64,000 nt of DNA, from the NCBI GenBank assembly GCA_016794245.1, contig JAEUKR010000051.1, positions 37,619 through 101,618 on the forward strand, in the 5' to 3' direction. Shown piece after piece: positions 44,834-53,685 of the stretch. Source of the DNA: Caedimonas sp. (GTDB taxonomy: Bacteria > Pseudomonadota > Alphaproteobacteria > Caedimonadales > Caedimonadaceae). How positions within the stretch are numbered: position 1 is the stretch's first letter; every line of letters starts with the position of its first letter. The translations under genes and the position numbers were made by a program. Under the pieces are notes generated by a model. It made no database searches and was not told where the DNA came from. It worked only from the letters and a program-made list of their open reading frames with translations.

Positions 44834-45049
44834 CTACTCTTCCATTTCTTTTTCTTCTTTTTTATCCGTCTTATCCATATCGTCTTTTTTAACGTCTTTA
44901 TCGTCCATTTTCTTGTCGTCGATGGCTTTATGATCATCCATGCTTTTCTGTTCATCGATTGCTTTGTGCTCATCCATAGCAAAAATTGCTTGGCTTCCAG
45001 CCAGGCCCAAACCAATCATAAGGGCAAGCGCCACTTGAAATAACTTCAT
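44834..45049 (-). CDS. Small secreted MXKDX-repeat-like protein
   Basis: This 71-residue protein has a signal peptide at 1-24 (cleavage after 'AIFA') and a mature part of 47 residues made almost only of Asp, Lys, Glu, Met and His. It is arranged in short repeats such as 'MDEHKAIDEQK', 'MDDHKAIDDKK' and 'MDDKD'. This resembles the pentapeptide MXKDX repeat proteins, whose function is unknown. The ribosome-binding site 'AGGAGGAG' is excellent and a strong terminator follows, so expression is likely. A 12-bp perfect palindrome lies just upstream. Confidence 0.78.
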   Translation of the reverse strand: MKLFQVALALMIGLGLAGSQAIFAMDEHKAIDEQKSMDDHKAIDDKKMDDKDVKKDDMDKTDKKEEKEMEE

Positions 45050-45069
45050 CTTGATTCTCCTCCTAAATT

Positions 45070-45081
45070 ATGTGATCACAT
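45070..45081. promoter_or_regulatory. Perfect 12-bp palindrome, operator candidate
   Basis: ATGTGATCACAT is fully self-complementary and lies about 20 bp upstream of the small secreted protein's start, overlapping its leader. It could be a binding site for a dimeric regulator. Confidence 0.35.
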
Positions 45082-45196
45082 CGTTTATTAATAAGGGTTC
45101 ATTGCAAATCCAGAAGCCCTTTTGACATATGTTAAGCTGCTCATATTTACAAATTATTAATTTAACAGGAGATATGGATATTTTTTAGGAAGAAGT
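45082..45196. other. Intergenic part of a 447-bp gap
   Basis: TTGACA occurs at 45122 but has no matching -10 box at 16-18 bp. An 'AACAGGAGAT-ATG' start at 45174 opens a frame that stops after four codons. It could be the truncated remnant of a gene cut by the palindrome that begins at 45197. From 45325 to 45496 the sequence is AT-rich with no gene. Confidence 0.3.
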
Positions 45197-45324
45197 TATA
45201 CCCTTCGCCTTTCAAAAACCGGGGACGTTGGACGTCGGGATTCGTCCTGCTCACGTACTCTACGTACGCTGCGCGGGACTCACCGCTCGTCCGCCTACCC
45301 GGATTTCGAAATCCTTTGGGTATA
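45197..45324 (+). repeat. Dispersed palindrome, full copy
   Basis: This 128-bp copy is almost identical to the reference at 20381 apart from a few bases near the centre (ACTCTACGTAC) and 'GACGTTGGACGTCGGG'. Both ends, TATACCC and GGGTATA, are intact. It lies between the small secreted gene and the AmpG-like gene. Confidence 0.9.
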
Positions 45325-45496
45325 TTTGTTGAATGCGTATAGGTTTTTACTTTCATTGTGTTCCACAAAGGGTTAGAAGAAATAATGTATATTACGTGTC
45401 ATTATATAACAATATTCTTGACGTTTAGCAGGAATCTATGTTTTTTTCATTGGAAATTCTATAACCAAAGGATTTCAAATTTAGAGAGGTCCTGGA

Positions 45497-46879
45497 TTGA
45501 ATCCTGAAAACATTTGGTATCAGTCTTTAAGGCTTTATGGCGACCGTCGCGTTGCCGTTGTTTTCTTTATGGGATTTTCCTGTGGGATTCCCCTTTTGCT
45601 GACGGCCTCTACCTTGAGCATATGGCTTGGGCAACAGGGCATTCAATACCGCGATATTGGCTTCATGGCTCTTGCCGCCTTGCCCTATACTTTCAAATTT
45701 GTATGGGCGCCCCTTGTGGATCGTCTTGAGATACCATTTTTGACGTCATTCCTGGGGCGGCGGCGTGCGTGGCTTCTCTTGAGTCAATCGATACTCATCA
45801 TAGCCATTTTTTGTTTAGGACAGGTTGATCCGAAGAAAAATCTGGAATTAGTGGTTTTATTCTCTTTTATCATTGCCTTTGCGTCTGCGACTCAGGATAT
45901 TGTTATGTTGGTGTATCAGGTTGAGCGCCTCAGGTCGTCTCAATATGGCGCGGGAGAAGCCGCAGGAATTTTCGGCTATCGCCTGGGCATCCTTCTGGCT
46001 GGCGCGGGAGCGCTTTATCTGGCTGAGTTTGTCTCTTGGGAGGCTGTCTATAGCATCATGGCGGCAGCGACAGGCGTTGGCGTCGTCACGACGCTTATAT
46101 GTGAGGAACCGCATCCTCTCATCACAAAAGAATCTGTTGAGATTGAACAGAGTATCAACCATTATCTCCTTCAAAAGCCTCGGTTGAAAAAGTGGCAGGC
46201 GAACCTTTTATCCTGGCTCTATGGGGCTGTCATTTGCCCTTTTATAGATTATATGCGTCAAAAGGGCTGGTTTACTATCCTGTTGGTGATGTTTTTCTAT
46301 AAGCTTGGGGATAACATGATCGGCAATATGCAAAATTTATTTTATCTGAAGCTTGGCTTCTCTAAAGTGGAAATTGCAAATGCTTCCAAAATTTTCGGCA
46401 TGTGGTCTTCGATTTTTGGCGGCTTCATAGGAGGTATCCTTGTTGTTCGGTATGGTATGATCAAAAGTCTTTTCTATATGGCGGCGCTTCATGGCGTTGC
46501 GATGATGGGTTATTTGATCTTGTCGTATGCGGGGAATAATCTTGCTCTTTTATACGCAACTGTCGCCATTGAAGATATCACAGGCGGTATGCGATTAACG
46601 GCTCTTTTTGCCTATCAAATGACGTTATGCAGCCCGATCTATGCGGCGACTCAACTTGCGTTGCTGACGTCGATCGTTCATTTGGGGCGGGTTTTGTTCT
46701 CTGCTCCCTCCGGATGGATTATTGAACAGATAGGGTGGAATAACTTTTTTGCCTTAAGCGTTCTTTCAAATATTCCCGTTCTTGTCCTGGTATGGTGGCT
46801 TTCCCGCCTTTTGGGTGAACCTCTTTTCAGGTTCGCCAAGCGTGATTTCTGGAGGACAAGGGCTTTAAAATTTCCTTGA
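45497..46879 (+). CDS. AmpG-like MFS muropeptide transporter
   Basis: This is a 460-residue major-facilitator protein with 12 predicted membrane helices. The AmpG pattern is seen in 'FFMGFSCGIPLLLTASTLS', 'LPYTFKFVWAPLVDR' and 'RRRAWLLLSQ', followed by 'ATQDIVMLVYQVE'. AmpG family permeases import GlcNAc-anhydroMurNAc peptides for cell-wall recycling. The start is a TTG after 'AGAGAGGTCCTGGA'; no good in-frame ATG lies near. Neither an ampD nor an amidase gene is nearby. Confidence 0.85.
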   Translation: MNPENIWYQSLRLYGDRRVAVVFFMGFSCGIPLLLTASTLSIWLGQQGIQYRDIGFMALAALPYTFKFVWAPLVDRLEIPFLTSFLGRRRAWLLLSQSILIIAIFCLGQVDPKKNLELVVLFSFIIAFASATQDIVMLVYQVERLRSSQYGAGEAAGIFGYRLGILLAGAGALYLAEFVSWEAVYSIMAAATGVGVVTTLICEEPHPLITKESVEIEQSINHYLLQKPRLKKWQANLLSWLYGAVICPFIDYMRQKGWFTILLVMFFYKLGDNMIGNMQNLFYLKLGFSKVEIANASKIFGMWSSIFGGFIGGILVVRYGMIKSLFYMAALHGVAMMGYLILSYAGNNLALLYATVAIEDITGGMRLTALFAYQMTLCSPIYAATQLALLTSIVHLGRVLFSAPSGWIIEQIGWNNFFALSVLSNIPVLVLVWWLSRLLGEPLFRFAKRDFWRTRALKFP

Positions 46880-46894
46880 AATGCGTTATTTTGA

Positions 46895-46918
46895 TCCAGA
46901 TTTTGAAAGGCGAAGGGT
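46895..46918 (-). repeat. Dispersed palindrome, short end fragment
   Basis: 'CCAGATTTTGAAAGGCGAAGGGT' equals the outer end of the reversed element. It lies between the AmpG-like gene and the zinc-finger gene. Confidence 0.45.
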
Positions 46919-46932
46919 GAAGAGACATCAAA

Positions 46933-47112
46933 GTGAATGCCCCCATTATCTATGTTGAAACTCCATCGGTTGTTTGCGATGGCAATGAAAGCCCTTCCGG
47001 ACATCCTCGCGTTTATCTTGACCTTGAGAAGAGAGGCGAAATCATCTGTCCTTATTGCAGTCGTCACTTTATTCTAAAACAAGAAAGTCAATCCTCAAAA
47101 AATAATGATTGA
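46933..47112 (+). CDS. Zinc-finger CHCC domain protein
   Basis: This 59-residue protein starts at GTG (an in-frame stop lies just upstream and no ATG fits). It carries the zf-CHCC pattern: Cys15 in 'SVVCDG', His24 in 'SGHPRVYLDL' and Cys39/Cys42 in 'ICPYCSRHF'. This matches the bacterial homologues of the NDUFS6 complex I accessory protein, which binds zinc. Small genes of this kind are often missed. It is located upstream of uvrA. Confidence 0.88.
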   Translation: MNAPIIYVETPSVVCDGNESPSGHPRVYLDLEKRGEIICPYCSRHFILKQESQSSKNND

Positions 47113-47187
47113 GATAAAAGTATTGATTGACATTGACTTTATCGGGTTTAAGCGTAATTATGTTTCTTTTATTTGCAAGATTTAAAG

Positions 47188-50028
47188 ATGAGCCTTCAAA
47201 CGATTAGTATTAAAGGAGCGCGCGAGCATAACCTAAAAAATATTGATGTGGAAATTCCGCGCAACAAGCTGGTGGTTATTACGGGACTCAGCGGATCGGG
47301 CAAATCCTCTCTGGCCTTTGATACGATTTATGCCGAAGGACAACGGCGCTATGTCGAAAGCCTTTCCGCCTATGCGCGACAGTTCCTTGAGTTGATGCAA
47401 AAACCGGATGTGGATTCGATCGAAGGTCTTTCGCCGGCGATCTCGATTGAACAAAAGACGACATCGAAAAATCCTCGCTCAACCGTGGGAACCGTGACAG
47501 AAATTTACGACTACTTGCGTCTGCTGTTTGCTCGCATCGGCATTCCTTATTCTCCTGTCACGGGTCTTCCTATCGAAAGTCAGGTCGTTTCCGAGATGGT
47601 CGACCGTATTCTTGCAATGCCTGAGGGATCGCGCCTCCTTCTGTTGGCCCCCATCGTGCGAGGCCGCAAAGGAGAATATCGCAAGGAAATCGCCAACATG
47701 CAGAAGCGCGGATTCCAACGTCTTAAAATTGACGGCAAACTTTACAAGATTGAGGAAACGCCGGTTCTCGATAAAAAAGTAAAGCACGATATCGAGGTGG
47801 TGGTCGATCGTATCGTGATTGCCAAAGGATTGGAAGCGCGTCTTGCGGGAAGTATAGAAACGGCGATTGGTCTTGGCGGCGGACTGGTCTTTGCTGAAAA
47901 TGCCGATACGGGTAAGCGCACGACGTTTTCCGCCAAATTTGCCTGTCCCGTCTCAGGCTTCACGATTGATGAGATCGAGCCGCGACTGTTTTCTTTTAAT
48001 AGTCCTTTCGGGGCTTGTCCTGCCTGTGATGGGCTTGGGGTACGTATTGCTTTTGATCCTGCTTTAGTGGTTCCTCATCCTTCCAAAACGATTCGCGAGG
48101 GCGCCATCATTCCTTGGTCCAACGCCTTTTCTTTTTATTATTTGCAACACCTTGAGGCGCTTGTCACCCATTTCGGGGATTCTATAGATCAACCGTTTGA
48201 TCAGCTCAAACAGGAAACGCGCCACGCCATTTTTCACGGCACAGGGTCTAAAGCCATCACCACGGTGATCAAGGACGAGAACCATACGTACCGAACGCAT
48301 AAGTCCTTTGAAGGCGTCCTGCCAAATCTTGAGCGTCGCTTTCGGGAAACGGAAAATCTTTCCCGTCGTGAAGAGCTGAGCAAATATCAGACAACGACGC
48401 CTTGCAAGAGTTGCCAGGGTCATCGCCTTAAATCCGAGGCGCTTGCCATCAAGATTCAGAACAGGCACATTGCAGAGATTACAGCCTTGTCCATCGCGGA
48501 AGCTGTGGAGTGGTTCAACGCTCTTGACGATCATCTTGGCTCCAAACAGCGGGAAATTGCCCATCGTATCCTCAAGGAGATTCGCGAACGTTTGGGGTTT
48601 CTGTATAACGTGGGTCTTGGATACCTGACCCTCGCGCGTTCGTCAGGGACGCTTTCGGGAGGAGAAAGCCAACGTATACGTCTGGCTTCGCAAATTGGCT
48701 CAGGCTTGACGGGTGTTTTATATGTGCTGGATGAGCCTTCCATCGGCCTTCATCAAAAAGATAACGACAGATTGCTTGATACCCTCAAGCATCTCAAAAA
48801 TTTGGACAATACGGTCATCGTCGTCGAACATGACGAAGATACCATCAAAGCTGCCGATTACGTGATCGATATGGGACTGGGTGCGGGTATTCATGGCGGC
48901 GAGATCGTCGCCCTTGGAACTCCCCAGGAAATCGCGGCGCACCCTGAGAGTCTGACGGGAAAATATTTACGCGGCAATAGGGTCATTCCCCTTCCTAAGA
49001 TGCGGCGATCGGGTCATGCGGATAAATTCATTCGTATCAAAGGCGCTCGCACCAACAATCTTAAAAACCTGACGGTCGATTTTCCCCTGGGAAAACTTAT
49101 CGGTGTCACGGGCGTTTCAGGGGGAGGAAAATCTTCCCTGGTGATTGAGACCTTGTATAAGGGACTCGCCCGTACTCTGAACGAGGCGCGAGATGTTCCG
49201 GGCGATCATGACGGGATTGAGGGCATAGAGCACATCGATAAAATCATTGATATTGATCAATCGCCGATTGGGCGCACCCCGCGCTCAAATCCGGCGACCT
49301 ATACGGGAGCGTTTACCCCTGTGAGAGAATGGTTCGCCGGCTTGCCCGAAGCCAAAGCGCGGGGATATGGACCAGGCCGCTTTTCTTTCAATGTGAAAGG
49401 AGGGCGCTGTGAAGCGTGTGAGGGCGATGGCGTCATCAAAATCGAAATGCATTTTTTGCCGGATGTCTATGTGCAGTGCGATCAGTGCAAGGGCAGGCGT
49501 TATAACCGTGAGACGCTCGATGTCCTCTTCAAGGGCAAATCAATTGCGGATGTCCTCGATATGACCGTCGAGGAAGGAATTTCTTTCTTTGACGCCATTC
49601 CCTCGGTGCGTGACAAGCTGACGACGCTCAATCAAGTGGGGCTTGGCTACATTCATATCGGTCAGCGTGCAACGACGCTTTCGGGAGGAGAAGCACAACG
49701 CATCAAGCTTTCAAAGGAACTGTCGCGCCGTGCCACGGGTCGAACTCTATACATTCTTGACGAACCTACCACCGGTCTTCATTTTGAAGATGTGCGCAAA
49801 CTGCTGGAAGTTTTGCACTCTCTTGTCGATCAGGGGAATACGGTCGTTGTGATTGAGCATAATCTTGAGGTCATCAAAACCGCGGACTGGATTATCGACC
49901 TTGGACCTGAAGGAGGAAAAGGAGGAGGAGACATTGTGGCTCAAGGGACACCCGAAGATATTATCGGCGTCGATAAAAGCTATACGGGACGATATCTGAA
50001 AACCTGTTTAAATAGATCTTTTTCTTGA
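47188..50028 (+). CDS. uvrA: Excinuclease ABC subunit A
   Basis: This 946-residue DNA-damage sensor of nucleotide excision repair has two ABC ATPase halves. Walker A motifs are '[13 protein letters not shown]' and '[13 protein letters not shown]'. Zinc-finger cysteine sets include 'CPACDGLG' and 'CEACEGDG...CDQCKGRR'. Signature motifs are '[12 protein letters not shown]' and '[12 protein letters not shown]'. The ATG for [15 protein letters not shown] is used; an in-frame start 5 codons earlier is a TTG. No alphaproteobacterial LexA box (GTTC-N7-GTTC) was noticed upstream. Confidence 0.97.
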   Translation: MSLQTISIKGAREHNLKNIDVEIPRNKLVVITGLSGSGKSSLAFDTIYAEGQRRYVESLSAYARQFLELMQKPDVDSIEGLSPAISIEQKTTSKNPRSTVGTVTEIYDYLRLLFARIGIPYSPVTGLPIESQVVSEMVDRILAMPEGSRLLLLAPIVRGRKGEYRKEIANMQKRGFQRLKIDGKLYKIEETPVLDKKVKHDIEVVVDRIVIAKGLEARLAGSIETAIGLGGGLVFAENADTGKRTTFSAKFACPVSGFTIDEIEPRLFSFNSPFGACPACDGLGVRIAFDPALVVPHPSKTIREGAIIPWSNAFSFYYLQHLEALVTHFGDSIDQPFDQLKQETRHAIFHGTGSKAITTVIKDENHTYRTHKSFEGVLPNLERRFRETENLSRREELSKYQTTTPCKSCQGHRLKSEALAIKIQNRHIAEITALSIAEAVEWFNALDDHLGSKQREIAHRILKEIRERLGFLYNVGLGYLTLARSSGTLSGGESQRIRLASQIGSGLTGVLYVLDEPSIGLHQKDNDRLLDTLKHLKNLDNTVIVVEHDEDTIKAADYVIDMGLGAGIHGGEIVALGTPQEIAAHPESLTGKYLRGNRVIPLPKMRRSGHADKFIRIKGARTNNLKNLTVDFPLGKLIGVTGVSGGGKSSLVIETLYKGLARTLNEARDVPGDHDGIEGIEHIDKIIDIDQSPIGRTPRSNPATYTGAFTPVREWFAGLPEAKARGYGPGRFSFNVKGGRCEACEGDGVIKIEMHFLPDVYVQCDQCKGRRYNRETLDVLFKGKSIADVLDMTVEEGISFFDAIPSVRDKLTTLNQVGLGYIHIGQRATTLSGGEAQRIKLSKELSRRATGRTLYILDEPTTGLHFEDVRKLLEVLHSLVDQGNTVVVIEHNLEVIKTADWIIDLGPEGGKGGGDIVAQGTPEDIIGVDKSYTGRYLKTCLNRSFS

Positions 50029-50032
50029 TTCA

Positions 50033-50160
50033 TATACTCAAAGGATTTCGAAATCTGGGTAGGCAGACGAGCGGTGAGTCCCGCGGAGCGTACAATCAGT
50101 ACGTGAGCAGGACGAATCCCGATGTCTAACACCCCCAGATTTTGAAAGGCGAAGGGTATG
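50033..50160 (-). repeat. Dispersed palindrome, full reversed copy
   Basis: This 128-bp reversed copy differs from the copy at 57651-57778 at only about two positions. Its end, 'GAAAGGCGAAGGGTATG', directly touches the stop codon of addA at 50161. Together the pair forms large inverted repeats flanking the four-gene acpS-addA block. Confidence 0.9.
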
Positions 50161-53100
50161 TCACACTTCCATAAGCTGTTTCGTTTCTGTCCATAGGATC
50201 ATCGTCTTGATCTGATGCCGAGGATAAACAGACATCATCAGTTCACGATACAATTCAAGTTGATTTTTATAGTTCCGCTTGATTTGGTCAGGGCGCGAGG
50301 GAGGCGTTGCATCCGTCTTGTAATCAAGAATCCATATCATGTCGTCAAAAACGACAAGGCGATCCAGCCGTCCAGTATAAAGTTTCCCTTGGTAATGGCC
50401 TACAACAGGAACTTCAGCTTTGCTGTTGCCTTGAAACAAAACAGCGAAATTTGCATCCGAGAGAATATCCTGCACAGTGGCGACCGCTTCCTCAAAGGTC
50501 TCCTTGGCATACGGCCATTCTTGCTGGCTCTGCAAGATTTTTTGAGCGTGTTCTTCTTGTGGCAGAAGAGGAAGGACTTCCAAAAGATGGTGAATCAGAC
50601 GTCCTTTTAAACAAGCAGGGGAAGAGGAGGGGGCGACATCTTGCGCATCGCTCCCGGTTTTTGTGACCGCCGTTTTGGCAAATGCTTCTTCTTCCGCATC
50701 AACCTCAGCAAAAAGCCACTCTGGAGTCGGCTCTTCCGGAGGAGGCGAAGGCAAATGAGATAAATGAGGCAAGTCAGGAAATTGATCCGTTGGCGGAGAG
50801 GGGACTTCCTGCGGTCTTTCCAATCGGAAGCCCTCTCCCCAGGGAAGGGAGATTTTCTCTGTACGGGACGATAAAACGGCGTCTCTCAGGAAAGCCGATT
50901 CAATCAGGTGATACCATGATCCTTCTATGGATCGTTGATTCTCATGAGCGCCGCATATATACAGCTGATCTTCGGCGCGGGTCAGAGCGACATACAAAAG
51001 CCGGCGGTATTCCTGATCCTGAAGGATTTTGAGCTGACGTTTCAGGTGGCGTGTCGTCTTCGTCTCAAAATCTTGAGAAGGAGACCATAACAAGGCCGGT
51101 TTCTTCTCTTGCTCCTGAGACCATAAAAAATCTTGCCTCAGGACAGGCCGAGAGGCTGTATCCGCTAAAATAACCACAGGCGCTTGTAACCCCTTCGCGC
51201 CATGGACCGTCATCGTGCGAATTTGTCCGGATCCCGTTTGGGAAAAGTCACGCTTGATCTTCAGCGGACCTTGCCCAAGCCAATGTAAAAAACCCTGCAG
51301 GGAACTTGAAGATTGCCCGCGATAATCATAAGCCAGCCCCAGAAATTCTTCGATGGGGTCCATGGCTTCCCGACCAAAGCGGGACATTATTTTTCGCAAT
51401 CCGTTATGCGTAAAGAGAATTTCGCTGTAAAGCGTAAACGGAGAGACAAAATCCACCTGGGCCAGCAAACTTGATAAACGTTCAAACAGATCCTGAAAGC
51501 ACTGGAGGCTTGAGCGCCGTTCTTTCAGATTCTCCCACAAAGACTTTTGGTTGCGTGTCGTGGCCAAAGTGAACAGAGCTTCTTCGTCCAGACCTCCAAA
51601 AGGGCTTTTAAGAACACAGGCAAGCGCGAAATCATTTTCGGGCAAAAGAAGAAATTCCGAGAGCGCAATCAGATCCTGGATAGCAAGCTCCTCCAGTAAA
51701 TCCAGTCGGTCAAGGCCGCTGACAGGGATGCCCTTGGCTTTGAGGGATTGAATGAGAGCGGGCACAAACTCGGTTCGATTGCGGACAAGAACCATAATGT
51801 CATCGGCTTTGAGGAAACGCCCGCGAGAGGGAAGAAACGTTCCTTTCTCAAGCCATCTCTCGATCTGATCTGCTACCCGCTGGGCAAGCAATGTTCTGGC
51901 AGTAACAGTGTACGCCATATTTGCCGATGGGTCTGGCGGCGTTGACGATGGTTGTGTCGCTTTCTGACCGTGACCGTCTGTCGCTGTCGGTTCTGGCGCG
52001 ACAAGAGGCCATAGCTCGACTCGTCCCGCCTGTCCTGTGCGAAAGCAAAGATGTCTCAAGCCGTCTTCTTCGCATACCCCGTCACGCACATGTTCGTTTG
52101 CAAAGAGAGCATCGATGAAGTCTAGGATGGCGGAGGTCGAACGGAAGGATAAAGACATCTCAAGATCTTTCCATCTCTTTTTCTTTTCATCAGGCGGCAA
52201 AGCTCTGGCAAAATAAGCGCGCATCGCTGTAAAAATATGGGGATCCGTCCCTTGAAAACTATAGATTGACTGTTTTCCATCCCCCACCGCGAAAAGAGTT
52301 CGCGCTTGAGCCTTGATGCCCTCGCCGGCAAAAAACTCTTCCGTCAGAGCTTTGATGATAGACCATTGCAATGTGTTGGTATCTTGCGCTTCATCGACTA
52401 AAAGGTGATCAATCCCGCCGTCAAGCTTGTAGAGAATCCAGGGCGCAAGCTCGCTGTGATGCAGTAAAGCGCTTGCCTTGAGAATAAGATCGTCGTAATC
52501 CAGAACGCGCTGTTCGGTCTTGAGAGCTTCATAGTGCGTCAAAAGCGCATCGCCCAGCGTCAGTAAAGACAAGGAAATCTCGGCGATTTTCAGTCTTTTC
52601 AGAAGATCGGAAGCTTCCTGAACCCGCTTCGCTTCCTTGAGAAGAATGTCTTCGACGGCGGGAAAGGAAGTCAAGACATCGCGCGTCGCCAGTTTCTGGC
52701 GAATCTCTCCCTCCAGTGTCAGAAAATGAGAAGCATAAGCGGCAAAAGCCTCCATCGTTTTTGGTTGCTCAAGCCACAGAAAAACTGCCTCGCCCCGTTT
52801 TTGATCGGTGGAGCGTCCCTCAAGCAAAGCCAGTGCCGCCTTTTTCAGAGCATCAAGCCTTTCTGATTCTTCATTCCACAGGCGATCAAGAAGCGTTGCA
52901 GGATCTATCATGCCAATTTTATCTGCGACGGTTCTGTCGAGGTCGATGCTGTCGAGATCCAAAGCTTCAAGTGTTGTCTTTCTGGCAGCGTCAAGACCTG
53001 AGGCCAGAACCATGATGAGTTTAAGTCTTTCCTCAAGCAACGTATCGCAGAGTTGCTTGAAGGTCTCGGAGTGAAATTGCTCGGCCAGCAGCCCCATCGC

Positions 53101-53685
53101 CTCTTCCAGAAGAGGGTTGTGCGCAGACGATTTCAGCACAGCCTCTTGGGATTGTTTGAGAATGTCGTCTCGTTCCCGATCCTTGAGGATGGTCGTTTCA
53201 AGGGCAAGTCCTGCCTCCAGTGGAAAGGATGCCAGGAGAGATTGGCAAAAGCTGTGGATCGTCTGAATACGAATCCCCCCTGGAATTTCCAGAATATCAA
53301 TAAAAAGGGTACGCGCCCGTTTTTGAGTTTCCTGCTCTTGGAACGCCGTATCGCCATCCCTCCTCAGAAGACGAAGTTCTCGCATCAACGCAGATTCTGA
53401 ACAACTTGCCCAGTGTCCCAGACGATCCAGCAAACGTTGCATCATTTCAGAAGCGGCAGCATTCGTAAACGTCAAGCAAAGGATTTTACGGGGGTTTACG
53501 CCGTTCAACAGCAAATTGAGAATACGGTCTGTCAGAACTTTGGTTTTTCCTGTCCCTGCCGAAGCCGAAACCCAGACATGACAATCCGGATTCGTTGCTG
53601 CACGCTGAATGTCTAGAGCGAAGGTTTCAGCGCTTCTCGTCAATGCCTCGTCACATCCTTTTGGAAGAGTCATTTGTTTCGCCAT
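50161..53685 (-). CDS. addA: AddA helicase-nuclease
   Basis: This 1174-residue double-strand-break repair subunit has UvrD-like helicase motifs: Walker A 'ASAGTGKTKVLTDR', motif Ia 'LTFTNAAASEM', Walker B 'HLLVDEAQDTN' and 'TVHGAKGLQAPVV'. The C-terminal RecB-like nuclease motif 'IWILDYKTD' lies near the end. AddAB processes DNA ends to load RecA and replaces RecBCD in alphaproteobacteria. It overlaps addB by 16 bp. The stop is immediately followed by a full palindrome copy. Confidence 0.96.
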   Translation of the reverse strand: MAKQMTLPKGCDEALTRSAETFALDIQRAATNPDCHVWVSASAGTGKTKVLTDRILNLLLNGVNPRKILCLTFTNAAASEMMQRLLDRLGHWASCSESALMRELRLLRRDGDTAFQEQETQKRARTLFIDILEIPGGIRIQTIHSFCQSLLASFPLEAGLALETTILKDRERDDILKQSQEAVLKSSAHNPLLEEAMGLLAEQFHSETFKQLCDTLLEERLKLIMVLASGLDAARKTTLEALDLDSIDLDRTVADKIGMIDPATLLDRLWNEESERLDALKKAALALLEGRSTDQKRGEAVFLWLEQPKTMEAFAAYASHFLTLEGEIRQKLATRDVLTSFPAVEDILLKEAKRVQEASDLLKRLKIAEISLSLLTLGDALLTHYEALKTEQRVLDYDDLILKASALLHHSELAPWILYKLDGGIDHLLVDEAQDTNTLQWSIIKALTEEFFAGEGIKAQARTLFAVGDGKQSIYSFQGTDPHIFTAMRAYFARALPPDEKKKRWKDLEMSLSFRSTSAILDFIDALFANEHVRDGVCEEDGLRHLCFRTGQAGRVELWPLVAPEPTATDGHGQKATQPSSTPPDPSANMAYTVTARTLLAQRVADQIERWLEKGTFLPSRGRFLKADDIMVLVRNRTEFVPALIQSLKAKGIPVSGLDRLDLLEELAIQDLIALSEFLLLPENDFALACVLKSPFGGLDEEALFTLATTRNQKSLWENLKERRSSLQCFQDLFERLSSLLAQVDFVSPFTLYSEILFTHNGLRKIMSRFGREAMDPIEEFLGLAYDYRGQSSSSLQGFLHWLGQGPLKIKRDFSQTGSGQIRTMTVHGAKGLQAPVVILADTASRPVLRQDFLWSQEQEKKPALLWSPSQDFETKTTRHLKRQLKILQDQEYRRLLYVALTRAEDQLYICGAHENQRSIEGSWYHLIESAFLRDAVLSSRTEKISLPWGEGFRLERPQEVPSPPTDQFPDLPHLSHLPSPPPEEPTPEWLFAEVDAEEEAFAKTAVTKTGSDAQDVAPSSSPACLKGRLIHHLLEVLPLLPQEEHAQKILQSQQEWPYAKETFEEAVATVQDILSDANFAVLFQGNSKAEVPVVGHYQGKLYTGRLDRLVVFDDMIWILDYKTDATPPSRPDQIKRNYKNQLELYRELMMSVYPRHQIKTMILWTETKQLMEV

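Noticed and set aside
44689..45015. 108-codon minus-strand frame overlapping the small secreted gene
   Set aside because: Wrong frame relative to a gene with signal peptide, good ribosome-binding site and terminator.
46880..47187. LexA-type SOS box upstream of uvrA
   Set aside because: No GTTC-N7-GTTC or similar was seen.
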